From: CAWKGV01 sp963849305
GTDB taxonomy: Bacteria > Pseudomonadota > Alphaproteobacteria > Acetobacterales > Acetobacteraceae
Assembly (NCBI GenBank): GCA_963849305.1
Contig: CAWKGV010000002.1
Coordinates: 485,452-549,451, forward strand
Length of the DNA stretch: 64,000 bases
Reading direction: 5' to 3'
Position numbers and translations under genes: made by a program
In this document: positions 25,602 to 34,104 of the stretch, piece after piece
Layout of the letters: the number at the start of each line of letters is the position of its first letter
How positions within the stretch are numbered: position 1 is the stretch's first letter
The notes under the pieces: model-generated
Database searches by the model: none
Seen by the model: only the letters and a program-made list of their open reading frames with translations
Told to the model about the DNA's origin: nothing

Positions 25602-27674
25602 ATGAGCGGCCAGGGCGACATCGACCGGCTAGCGATCAACACCATGCGGACGCTGGCGATCGACGCGGTGCAGAAGGCGAAGTCGGGCCATCCCGGCACC
25701 CCCCTGGATGCCGCCCCGACCGCCTACGCGCTCTGGCAGCGTTTCCTGCGTTACGATCCCGGCGAACCCGGCTGGGTGAACCGCGACCGGTTCGTGCTCT
25801 CCTGCGGCCATGCGTCGATGCTGCTCTACAGCCTGATCCATTTGGCCGGCATCAAGGCGGCCAATCCGTCCTACGAACAACTTGGCCGCGACGCCGTCAC
25901 GCTGGAGGACATCAAAACGTTTCGCCAAGGTGGAAGCCGTTGCCCGGGGCATCCTGAGCACGGCTGGACGTCTGGGGTGGAGACGACGACAGGCCCGCTC
26001 GGCCAGGGCGCCGCCACCAGCGTCGGGATGGCAGTGGCCGGTCGGTGGCTGGCTGCGACCTACAACCGGCCCGGCTTCGACATCTTCAATTTTAACGTCT
26101 ATGCCCTGTGCGGCGACGGCGACATGATGGAGGGGGTCGCCAGCGAGGCGGCCTCGATTGCCGGCCATCTGCGATTGTCCAACCTTTGCTGGATCTATGA
26201 CAGCAACCGGGTGACGATCGAGGGCCACACCGATATCGCCTTTTCCGAGGATGTCGCCGCGCGCTTCCTGGCCTATGGCTGGAATGTCACCGGCGTCAGC
26301 GACCCGAACGACCTTAGTCAACTGGATCGCGCCTACCGGGAGTTCGGCGCCACACGTGACCGTCCGACGCTGATCGTGGTGCAGAGCCATATCGGCTACG
26401 GCTCGCCGCACAAGCATGATTCGCCGGAAGCGCACGGCGAGCCGCTCGGGGAGGAAGAGGTCCGGCTAACCAAGCAGTTCTTCGGCTTTGACCCGGACCG
26501 CCGTTTCGTGGTGCCCGAAGGCGTGCGTGCTCATTTCGCCGCCACGATGGGCGCTCGGGGCGCCGAGCTGCGGCAGAAATGGGAAGCCGGTTTCGCGCAC
26601 TACCGCGCGGAATTCCCCGATTTGGCCGAGCAAGTCGCGTGTATTGGCAGACGGGAGTTGCCAGCGGGCTGGGACAAAGCGCTGCCCAGCTTCCAGGCGA
26701 GCGAGGCTGGCGTGTCCACGCGCGATGCGTCGGGCAAGGTGCTGAACGCTATCGCCGGGCGCGTTCCGTGGATGGTGGGTGGCGCCGCGGACTTGGCGCC
26801 CAGCACCAAGACACGGCTCACGTTTGATCGTGCCGGCGACTTCCAGCCGCCCGGCGGATCGGGTGACTACAGCGGGCGCAACATCCATTTCGGTGTGCGC
26901 GAGCACGCGATGGTCGCGATGGTCAACGGCATGGCGCTGACCGGGCTGCGCGCGTTCGGCTCAGGCTTCCTGATCTTCACCGATTATGCGCGCGGCGCGA
27001 TCCGTCTGGCATCCCTGATGGACCTGCCGGTGATCCATATCTGGACGCACAATTCGATCGGCGTCGGCGAGGACGGGCCGACGCACCAGCCGATCGAGCA
27101 GATCGCCTCGCTGCGCGCCATCCCTGGCATGGTCGTGCTGCGTCCGGCCGACGCCAACGAGATGGTGGAGGCGTACCGGACGGTGATGCAGTTCCAGCGC
27201 CGGCCGGCCGCGCTGATCTGCTCGCGCCAGCCGCTGCCGACGCTGGACCGTTCCCGTTTCGCCGCCGCGAGTGGCGTGGTCAGGGGCGCGTACGTGCTGG
27301 CCGACGCACCCGGCGGCAAGCCAGATGTGATCCTGATCGGCACCGGCAGCGAAGTCGCGCTGTGCATCGCCGCGCGCGACCTGCTGGCCGCCGAGCAGGT
27401 CGCCGTGCGGGTAGTCAGTATGCCGTCGTGGGAACTATTCGAGGAACAGGACCGGGCATATCAGGAAAGCGTTCTCCCGCCGGCCGTGACGGTGCGCGTT
27501 ACCGTGGAGGAAGCCGCGGCGATCGGATGGGACCGCTATGCGGGGCGACGCGGGGTTGTGCTCGGGATGCACACCTTCGGCATGTCCGCGCCGATCAAAG
27601 TAGTGACGAACCATTTCGGCTTCACGCCGGAGCGCGTGGTCGACGCGGCCAAGCAGGCGATGGGAGAAGCGTGA
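25602..27674 (+). CDS. tkt: Transketolase
   Basis: 690 aa, full length. This ThDP enzyme moves two-carbon ketol units between pentose-phosphate-pathway sugars. Conserved blocks are KSGHPGTPLDAAPTAYALW, GPLGQGAATSVGMA, the ThDP motif GDGDMMEGVASEA, and HFGVREHAM with the catalytic Glu. The start ATG 25602 follows GCGGAGGCGG. The TGA overlaps the ATG of gnd by one base, so the operon is tightly coupled. Confidence 0.96.
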   Translation: MSGQGDIDRLAINTMRTLAIDAVQKAKSGHPGTPLDAAPTAYALWQRFLRYDPGEPGWVNRDRFVLSCGHASMLLYSLIHLAGIKAANPSYEQLGRDAVTLEDIKTFRQGGSRCPGHPEHGWTSGVETTTGPLGQGAATSVGMAVAGRWLAATYNRPGFDIFNFNVYALCGDGDMMEGVASEAASIAGHLRLSNLCWIYDSNRVTIEGHTDIAFSEDVAARFLAYGWNVTGVSDPNDLSQLDRAYREFGATRDRPTLIVVQSHIGYGSPHKHDSPEAHGEPLGEEEVRLTKQFFGFDPDRRFVVPEGVRAHFAATMGARGAELRQKWEAGFAHYRAEFPDLAEQVACIGRRELPAGWDKALPSFQASEAGVSTRDASGKVLNAIAGRVPWMVGGAADLAPSTKTRLTFDRAGDFQPPGGSGDYSGRNIHFGVREHAMVAMVNGMALTGLRAFGSGFLIFTDYARGAIRLASLMDLPVIHIWTHNSIGVGEDGPTHQPIEQIASLRAIPGMVVLRPADANEMVEAYRTVMQFQRRPAALICSRQPLPTLDRSRFAAASGVVRGAYVLADAPGGKPDVILIGTGSEVALCIAARDLLAAEQVAVRVVSMPSWELFEEQDRAYQESVLPPAVTVRVTVEEAAAIGWDRYAGRRGVVLGMHTFGMSAPIKVVTNHFGFTPERVVDAAKQAMGEA

Positions 27675-28690
27675 TGCAACTGGGCATGGTCGGCCTCGGC
27701 CGAATGGGCGCCAACATGGTCGTGCGGCTGATTAAGGGCGGCCACGATCTGCACGTCTTCGATGCCAACGCCAAAGCCGTCCGGAACATGACCGATAATG
27801 GCGCGATCGGCAGCACAGATCTTCAGGAGTTTGTCCGCGGCCTGTCCAAGCCGCGCGCGCTCTGGCTGATGGTGCCGGCGGGCGTGGTGGATGCGGTGCT
27901 GGGCTCGATGACGCCATTGCTGGAGCCGGGCGACATCGTGGTCGACGGCGGCAATTCCTATTACCACGACGACGTTCGCCGGGCCGGCGAGCTGAAATCC
28001 AAGGGCCTGCATTATGTCGATGTCGGCGTCAGCGGCGGCGTCTGGGGGCTGGAACGCGGATACTGCCTGATGATCGGCGGCGAGCCCGATATCGTGCGCC
28101 GGCTCGACCCGGTCTTCCGCACGTTGGCTCCTGGTACCGCGGCGGCGCCGCGATCGCCGGGCGCATCCGGCGAACCCAGCCAGGCGGAGCACGGCTATCT
28201 CCATTGCGGCCCCAACGGCGCCGGGCATTTCGTGAAGATGGTCCATAACGGGATCGAATACGGGTTGATGGCCGCCTACGCGGAAGGGATGAACATCCTC
28301 AAGCACGCCGATGCGGGCGCCCGCCAGCGCGACGCGGATGCCGAGACCACGCCGCTGCGCCATCCGGAGCTGTACCGCTATGAGATCGACGTTGCCCAGG
28401 TGGCGGAGGTCTGGCGTCGCGGCAGCGTCGTCGGCTCGTGGCTGCTCGATCTGACTGCGAGCGCGCTGCGCAAGAGCCCCGATCTGGCCAATTTCCAAGG
28501 CCGTGTTTCGGATTCCGGGGAAGGTCGTTGGACGCTGCAAGCGGCGATCGACGAGGGCGTGCCGGCGCCGGTGATCAGCGCGGCGCTCTACTCGCGCTTC
28601 AGCTCGCGCGGCGAGGCGGAGTACGCGGACAAGCTGCTGTCCGCCTTGCGCTTCGAGTTCGGCGGCCATGTCGAGAAGCCGGTGGAGTGA
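27674..28690 (+). CDS. gnd: 6-phosphogluconate dehydrogenase, decarboxylating (short GndA type)
   Basis: 338 aa. It oxidatively decarboxylates 6-phosphogluconate to ribulose 5-phosphate. The Rossmann motif GLGRMGANMV is at the N-terminus; the substrate region GGNSYYHDD, DVGVSGGVWGLERGYCLM and the catalytic GPNGAGHFVKMVHNGIEYG follow. The length of about 340 aa is that of the short, often NAD-preferring class rather than the 470-aa class. It overlaps the end of tkt (TGATG) and precedes tal by 5 bp. Confidence 0.94.
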   Translation: MQLGMVGLGRMGANMVVRLIKGGHDLHVFDANAKAVRNMTDNGAIGSTDLQEFVRGLSKPRALWLMVPAGVVDAVLGSMTPLLEPGDIVVDGGNSYYHDDVRRAGELKSKGLHYVDVGVSGGVWGLERGYCLMIGGEPDIVRRLDPVFRTLAPGTAAAPRSPGASGEPSQAEHGYLHCGPNGAGHFVKMVHNGIEYGLMAAYAEGMNILKHADAGARQRDADAETTPLRHPELYRYEIDVAQVAEVWRRGSVVGSWLLDLTASALRKSPDLANFQGRVSDSGEGRWTLQAAIDEGVPAPVISAALYSRFSSRGEAEYADKLLSALRFEFGGHVEKPVE

Positions 28691-28695
28691 GTGCG

Positions 28696-29784
28696 ATGAA
28701 GACGACGACAAAGCCCACCGCGCGGCTGCACGAGATCGGCCAGAGCCTTTGGCTCGACGATCTCAGCCGTGAGCTTCTGGATAGCGGCAGCCTGCAACGG
28801 CATATCGAAGAGCTGTCGGTCACCGGCCTCACATCAAACCCCACCATCTTTGACCACGCCGTCACCCACAGCGCCAAATACGACGACGAAATCCGCCAGC
28901 TCGTCGGTCGCGGCTTCACGCGCGAGGCGCTGTTCTTCGAACTGGCGTTGGAGGATCTGGCGCGCGCCGCCGATCTGTTCCTGCCAACCCACCGCGCCAC
29001 CGCGACCGTGGATGGCTGGGTGTCGCTGGAGGTCTCGCCGTTGCTGGCGTACGACAGCGCCGCCAGTGCCGCGGAAGCCAAGCGGCTATACCGGAAGGCG
29101 AACCGGCCGAACCTGTTCGTGAAAATTCCGGGAACTAGCGAGGGCCTGCCCGCGATCGAGGAGGCGATCTTCTCGGGCGTGCCGGTCAATGTCACGCTGC
29201 TGTTCTCGCCCGAGCACTATCTGGCCGCGGCGAACGCATACATGACGGGTCTGGAGCGCCGGATCGCGGAGGGCCTTTCGCCCGACGTCCGCTCCGTCGC
29301 CTCGGTATTCATCTCCCGCTGGGATCGCGCGGTGATCGATAAGGTGCCGGAGGCGCTACGCGATAAGCTCGGCATCGCCATCGGGCAGAAGGCCTACGCC
29401 GCGTATCGGGGGCTGCTGGAATCCGATCGCTGGCAGCGCCTGGAAAACCGTGGCGCGCGCCCGCAGCGGCTGCTATTCGCCAGCACGAGCATGAAAGACC
29501 CGAAGGCGCCGGACACGCTCTACGTCTCCGCGTTCGCCGCGCCGAACACGGTCAACACGATGCCCGAACCGACCCTGCGCGCCTTCGCCGAGCACGGCGA
29601 GGTCGGCGCGCTCCTGCCGCGCGATGGCGGCGACTGCGAGCAGGTTCTGGCGGCTCATGGCGTGGCCGGGATCGACGTCGGCGCGCTGGGTGCGCGCTTG
29701 CAGTCGGACGGCGCCAAGTCGTTCGTCGAATCCTGGCAGGATTTGCTGGGTGCGATCGAGGCCAAGAGCCGGGCGCTGACATAG
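28696..29784 (+). CDS. tal: Transaldolase
   Basis: 362 aa. It transfers dihydroxyacetone units in the non-oxidative pentose phosphate pathway through a Schiff-base lysine, here in NLFVKIPGT. LTSNPTIFDHAVT and NVTLLFSPEHYLAAANAYM are signature blocks. In some relatives this form is fused to Pgi; here pgi is a separate gene 14 bp downstream. Confidence 0.95.
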   Translation: MKTTTKPTARLHEIGQSLWLDDLSRELLDSGSLQRHIEELSVTGLTSNPTIFDHAVTHSAKYDDEIRQLVGRGFTREALFFELALEDLARAADLFLPTHRATATVDGWVSLEVSPLLAYDSAASAAEAKRLYRKANRPNLFVKIPGTSEGLPAIEEAIFSGVPVNVTLLFSPEHYLAAANAYMTGLERRIAEGLSPDVRSVASVFISRWDRAVIDKVPEALRDKLGIAIGQKAYAAYRGLLESDRWQRLENRGARPQRLLFASTSMKDPKAPDTLYVSAFAAPNTVNTMPEPTLRAFAEHGEVGALLPRDGGDCEQVLAAHGVAGIDVGALGARLQSDGAKSFVESWQDLLGAIEAKSRALT

Positions 29785-29798
29785 GAGGAGGATCGGGC

Positions 29799-31442
29799 AT
29801 GGCCGGCACGCGACCCACCGACGCCGCCGCTTGGCGTGCCTTGGCGCAACATCATGCGCGCATCAAGGATGTGCATCTGCGCCAGATGTTCGCCGACGAT
29901 CCCGGCCGCGCCAGCCGGCTGGCTGTTGAGGGGGCCGGACTGTTCCTCGACTACTCGAAGAACCGCGTCACCGATGAGACCGTGCGATTGCTGGTCCAGC
30001 TCGCCCGCGAGCGCGGTGTGGAGGAACGCCGTGATGCGATGTTCCGGGGCGAGATGATCAACGTCACGGAGCAGCGCGCCGTGCTGCACGTTGCCCTGCG
30101 CGCGCCGCGCGGGGCGCGCATCGAGGTCGATGGGCGCAACGTGGTCCCCGAGGTCCATGCGGTGCTGGACCGCATGGCCGCGTTCGCCACCGGGCTGCGC
30201 GACGGCGCATGGAAGGGCCACACCGGCAAGCGCATCCGCAACGTGGTGAATATCGGCATCGGCGGGTCGTATCTCGGCCCGGAGATGGCTTATCTCGCGT
30301 TGCGCCCGTTCAGCGACCGTTCGATCACCTTACGCTTCGTCTCCAACGTGGATGGCGCCAATTTCAGCGAGGCGACGCAGGATCTCGACCCGGCGGAGAC
30401 GCTGTTCATCATCTCGTCCAAGACCTTCACCACGCTGGAGACGATGACCAACGCCGCGACCGCGCGCCGATGGGTGGTGGACGCGCTCGGATCGGATGCC
30501 GCGGTCGCGCGGCATTTCGTCGCGGTCTCCACCAATACCGAGGGGGTGAGCACGTTCGGCATCGACCCCGCCAACATGTTCGTCTTTTGGGACTGGGTCG
30601 GCGGCCGCTATTCGATGGACTCCGCCATCGGCCTCTCGACCATGATCGCCATCGGCCCGGAGCGATTCGCCGACCTGCTCGCGGGCTTCCATGCGATGGA
30701 CGAGCATTTCCGCACCGCGCCGCTGGAGCGGAACCTGCCCGCGCTGCTGGGGCTGCTCACGGTCTGGTACAACGACTTCTTCGGTGCCGAGACGCTGGCG
30801 GTCCTGCCCTATTCGGCGCACCTCGCCCGCTTCCCCGCTTATCTCCAGCAGCTCCAGATGGAGAGCAACGGCAAGCATGTGGACCTGGATGGCAACACGG
30901 TCGAGTGGCAAACCGGCCCGATCATCTGGGGCGAGCCTGGCACCGACGGCCAGCACTCGTTCTATCAGCTCATCCATCAGGGCACCAAGCTGATCCCCTG
31001 CGATCTCATCGGCTTCTTGGCACCGCTGAGCCCGTTCACCGGCCAACACGACCTGCTGATGGCCAACCTGTTCGCCCAGGCCGAGGCGTTTGCGTTCGGC
31101 AAGACGGCGGCGGAACTGTCGACCGAGGGCTCGCCGGCGTTCCAGACGCCGTTTCGGGTGACCGAGGGCAACCGGCCGAGCAACATGATCCTCGCCGAAC
31201 GGCTGGACCCGAAGACCTTGGGCAGCCTGGTTGCGCTCTATGAGCACAGTGTGTTCACCCAGGGCGCCGTCTGGGCGATCAACTCCTTCGACCAGTGGGG
31301 CGTGGAACTAGGCAAAGTGCTGGCCAACCGCATCATCCCCGAACTGCGCGGAACCGATGCGCCGAAGCTCGACCATGACGGGTCCACCAATGCGTTGATA
31401 AAACGGTATCGGGCCTATAAGGATCAAGCCTCGCCGGGATAG
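29799..31442 (+). CDS. pgi: Glucose-6-phosphate isomerase
   Basis: 547 aa, full length. It interconverts glucose 6-phosphate and fructose 6-phosphate. Signatures are VNIGIGGSYLGPEMAY, FWDWVGGRYSMDSAIGLS, QMESNGKHV with the catalytic Glu/His region, and GQHSFYQLIHQGTKLIP. A strong GGAGGAGG lies in front of the ATG. It is the fourth gene of the tkt-gnd-tal-pgi-glk set. Confidence 0.97.
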   Translation: MAGTRPTDAAAWRALAQHHARIKDVHLRQMFADDPGRASRLAVEGAGLFLDYSKNRVTDETVRLLVQLARERGVEERRDAMFRGEMINVTEQRAVLHVALRAPRGARIEVDGRNVVPEVHAVLDRMAAFATGLRDGAWKGHTGKRIRNVVNIGIGGSYLGPEMAYLALRPFSDRSITLRFVSNVDGANFSEATQDLDPAETLFIISSKTFTTLETMTNAATARRWVVDALGSDAAVARHFVAVSTNTEGVSTFGIDPANMFVFWDWVGGRYSMDSAIGLSTMIAIGPERFADLLAGFHAMDEHFRTAPLERNLPALLGLLTVWYNDFFGAETLAVLPYSAHLARFPAYLQQLQMESNGKHVDLDGNTVEWQTGPIIWGEPGTDGQHSFYQLIHQGTKLIPCDLIGFLAPLSPFTGQHDLLMANLFAQAEAFAFGKTAAELSTEGSPAFQTPFRVTEGNRPSNMILAERLDPKTLGSLVALYEHSVFTQGAVWAINSFDQWGVELGKVLANRIIPELRGTDAPKLDHDGSTNALIKRYRAYKDQASPG

Positions 31443-31489
31443 GCCGGCCGACGGGTGCGGCTCCGGGTCGCGCGGGCAGGGAGGTGTGG

Positions 31490-32483
31490 ATGCTGATCGC
31501 GGGCGATATCGGCGGCACCAAGACGCTGCTGGCGCTGTTCACGCCGGAGGCGGGCGCCCGCACGCCGCTGGTCGAGGCGGAGTTTCACAGCGCCGACTTT
31601 TCCGGGCTGGACCAGGTGGTCCGCGCCTTTCTGGCGCAAATCGGCCAGCCGGTCGTCGCCGCCTGCTTCGACGTGGCCGGGCCGGTGCTCGCGGGCCGCG
31701 CCCACCTGACGAATCTGCCCTGGGTCATCGAGGAGCAGGCGCTGCGGCGCGAGCTTGGCCTCGCGCGCGTGATCCTGCTCAACGATCTGAAGGCGACCGC
31801 GTACGCGGTGCCGCATCTGCTGGCCGAGGATCTGCGCGTCATCAATCCTGGCCAGCCCGAGCCGCACGGGCCGGTGGCGGTGATCGCGCCCGGGACCGGG
31901 CTCGGCGAGGCGTTCCTTATCTGGGGCGGCAGCGAGGTACATCGCCTGCTCGTCGGAGGGAGGCCACGCCAACTTCGCCCCGTCCGATGCTATACAGGCG
32001 GAATTGTTGCAGTATCTAGGCCAGCGGTTCGGGCATGTGGGCTGCGAGCGGGTCTGCTCGGGCAGCGGCCTGCCGAATATTTACGATTTCCTGCGCGGGC
32101 GGGGGGAGTTGCGCGACTCGCCGGCATTCGCGGCGCTTCTTGCCGCCGCCGCGGACCGCACGCCGTTGATCGTGCAAGCGGCGCAGGACAATTCCGCGGG
32201 CAACCCGCTCTGCGCGGCGACGCTGGATGTTTTCGTCTCGGCCCTCGGCGCCGAGGCCGGAAACCTGGCGCTGAAGGTGCTGGCAACCGGCGGCGTGCTG
32301 CTGGCCGGCGGTATTCCGCCGCGAATCCTGCCGCGGCTAGAGGATGGCCGGTTCATGCGTGCTTTCGTCGATAAGGGCCGGTTCGCCGATCTGTTGGGGG
32401 CCATTCCGGTGAATGTCGCGGTCAGCCGCGCCGCCCTGCTGGGCGCGGCGCAATACGGACTCGACCACCTCCACACGGGCTAG
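31490..32483 (+). pseudogene. glk: Glucokinase, frameshifted in the middle
   Basis: The ATP-binding phosphate-1 motif GDIGGTKTLLALF, PWVIEEQALRRELG and the catalytic VILLNDLKATAYAVPH are in the first frame. IAPGTGLGEAFL follows, then the frame is lost. The family block SEGGHANFAPSD and the rest (LLQYLGQRFGHVGCERV to the end at 32483) lie in the next frame. One extra base at about 31950-31953 accounts for it. The restored protein would be about 330 aa, the normal Glk size. The ATG 31490 has GGGAGG upstream. If the frameshift is real, this otherwise intact sugar-phosphate operon would lack its own glucose phosphorylation step. Confidence 0.85.
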
Positions 32484-32496
32484 GCCGCCCCGCCCT

Positions 32497-32512
32497 CACC
32501 GAGCTCCCGGTG
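32497..32512 (+). terminator. Possible intrinsic terminator of the tkt-glk operon
   Basis: A short stem CACCG/CGGTG, extendable by flanking pairs, is followed by a T-rich stretch TCTTTCTT, 14 bp after the glk stop codon. Confidence 0.4.
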
Positions 32513-32747
32513 GGTCTTTCTTGGGGGGCGAGCAATCTACATGAGACCGAGCAATCTCTCTCGGCGAAGAAGACGACATCGCCCTCTCGCTTTGGGAGAT
32601 GGCGGGGTGAGGGCAACCAACGTCATGTGCGCCGAAAGCCACGTTCCACACACCCACGTGATGATCGATCACGAATCCGCGAGGTTTTTACTTTCCGACT
32701 CTCGGTGACCGTGATATCTTCGTCTTCGCAACTGAGGAGACCACGTA

Positions 32748-33209
32748 ATGAACCGGATAAAGATCAATAACGAGATCGCTCTCCATCTTCCCGCCGAGGC
32801 GGCCGACACCGGCCGCATCAAGATCGGCGGGGCTTGCCGCCTGCCCCCCAGCGTTTCCGGCAAGCTCCCCGTGATCTCCGCCGAGGTGGCCGACACCAGC
32901 CGCATCAAGATCGGCGGGGCCTGCCGCCTACCCGCCAGCGTTTCCGGCAAGCTCCCCGTGATCTCCGCCGAGGTGGCCGACACCGGCCGCATCAAGATGG
33001 GCGGGGCCTGCCGCCTACCCGCCAGCGTTTCCGGCAAGCTCCCCGTGATCTCCGCCGAGGTGGCCGATACCGGCCGCATCAAGATGGGCGGGGCCTGCCG
33101 CCTACCCGCCAGCGTTTCCGGCAAGCTCCCCGTGATCTCCGCCGAGGTGGCCGACGCCGGCCGCATCAAGACGGGCGCGGTTATAGGGTTTTCTGCCGCT
33201 CGTATTTGA
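32748..33209 (+). CDS. Small tandem-repeat peptide, possible multi-core precursor (module 2)
   Basis: 153 aa from ATG 32748, with GAGGAG upstream. After MNRIKINNEIALHLPAEA, which itself looks like a worn repeat, come four 29-residue units (G-R-I-K-(I/M)-GGACRLP-(P/A)-S, then VSGKLPVISAEVAD-T) and a fifth truncated unit ending in AVIGFSAARI. One Cys occurs in each full unit. The motif ADTGRIKIGG parallels ADAGKVRLGG in the peptide at 21425-21676. The DNA units are 87 bp and almost identical, a sign of recent expansion. It is followed by a DUF6065-like gene. The product is likely an exported, modified or structural peptide; no function can be assigned. Confidence 0.7.
   Translation: MNRIKINNEIALHLPAEAADTGRIKIGGACRLPPSVSGKLPVISAEVADTSRIKIGGACRLPASVSGKLPVISAEVADTGRIKMGGACRLPASVSGKLPVISAEVADTGRIKMGGACRLPASVSGKLPVISAEVADAGRIKTGAVIGFSAARI
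32804..33190 (+). repeat. Four-and-a-half 87-bp tandem repeats
   Basis: Units begin with CGACACC/CGACGCC at 32804, 32891, 32978, 33065 and 33152, exactly 87 bp apart. Units 2-4 differ at only a few bases. The period is a multiple of three, so copy-number change keeps the reading frame. Confidence 0.9.
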
Positions 33210-33230
33210 CGACCCGATCAACACAGGGTT

Positions 33231-33257
33231 CACGGCTCACAGTTCATGTGAGCCGTG
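33231..33257. promoter_or_regulatory. Perfect hairpin between repeat peptide and DUF6065-like gene
   Basis: An 11-bp perfect stem CACGGCTCACA/TGTGAGCCGTG encloses a 5-nt loop. It lies 21 bp after the peptide's stop codon and 55 bp before the next start, with no T-run. It could attenuate transcription or protect the 3' end of the upstream message, giving more peptide than downstream protein. Confidence 0.55.
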
Positions 33258-33312
33258 CTTGTCTTAGAATATTGCCCAAGTGCGACCGTTCCAAACGAAG
33301 AGACCTCGTGGC

Positions 33313-34104
33313 ATGAAGCAGCATAAAACTTCGATCGCTCGCTTTTATCGCCTGATCGAGCAGTCTCGCCCGCCAGAGCGGGCAGATTGCTCCGCCGCAG
33401 GGACATTGCCTACCCGCGCTTATCGCTATTGTGACGCCGTCACCACTGCTAGTGGCTTTGGGTGGTGGGTCTTTTCGCCCATGGACATCCAGCTCGTCTG
33501 GGACGGCAACGACATTTTTTGGTTTTACGAAGGATCGACGGACTGGCTGGCTTTGTCGCCATCCGCTCAGTTCCCGTATCAATCCGCTCGCTTCGACGAA
33601 GTGGCACCCGATTTCCTGAAAGGTTGCTCGCCGCCCTTCCTGACGGCGCTCCCCGAACCGGGGGCGCTGCAAATCTGGACCGGATTGATGGTTCGCACGG
33701 CGCCGGACTGGAGCCTGCTTGTCCGTGCTCCGGCTAACCTACCTGGCCCCGGCGGCTACACACTGTATGAAGGGCTCGTCGAGGCCGATCGCTGGTTTGG
33801 CCCCTTGTTCACAAATCTCCGATTGACCCGCAGCCACGCTCCTGTGCGGCTCCAGGCGAACTTCCCGCTCGTGCAAGTGCAGCCGATCCCCCGACACGCC
33901 TACACCGAAAATACGCTGGAGGCCGCGTCGTTCGTTCCCGGGATGGCCGATATTGGGGAACAGGAGTGGATGGATTTCTACACCACCATAGTCGAACCGA
34001 ATGAGCGGCCGGATCGCCCGTTCGGTGCGTACGCCGTAAGCGCCCGCAAGCGCCGCAAAGGCGCTTGCCCATTCGCGAAAGAGGGCGTCGAAGCGGGTTC
34101 TTAG
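33313..34104 (+). CDS. DUF6065-like protein (module 2)
   Basis: 263 aa from ATG 33313 (GAAGAGA upstream; a GTG at 33280 would add 11 residues). It is a paralogue of the protein at 21791-22615, roughly half identical by eye, and shares RYCD, FGWWVFSP, VWDGNDIFW, EPGALQIWTGLM, LVRAPANLP, LYEGLVEADRWFGPLFTNLRLT and VQPIPRHAY. No membrane or export signal is seen. Conserved Trp/Asp/His positions make an enzyme or ligand-binding role plausible. The 3' end overlaps by 3 bp the convergent histidine kinase gene. Confidence 0.7.
   Translation: MKQHKTSIARFYRLIEQSRPPERADCSAAGTLPTRAYRYCDAVTTASGFGWWVFSPMDIQLVWDGNDIFWFYEGSTDWLALSPSAQFPYQSARFDEVAPDFLKGCSPPFLTALPEPGALQIWTGLMVRTAPDWSLLVRAPANLPGPGGYTLYEGLVEADRWFGPLFTNLRLTRSHAPVRLQANFPLVQVQPIPRHAYTENTLEAASFVPGMADIGEQEWMDFYTTIVEPNERPDRPFGAYAVSARKRRKGACPFAKEGVEAGS

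Noticed and set aside
30330..31247. Long frames on both strands inside pgi
   Set aside because: Pgi is full length with all signatures, and the other frames are shadows.
32804..33190. Possible CRISPR array
   Set aside because: The repeats are 87 bp, contiguous without unique spacers, and in frame within a protein-coding gene.
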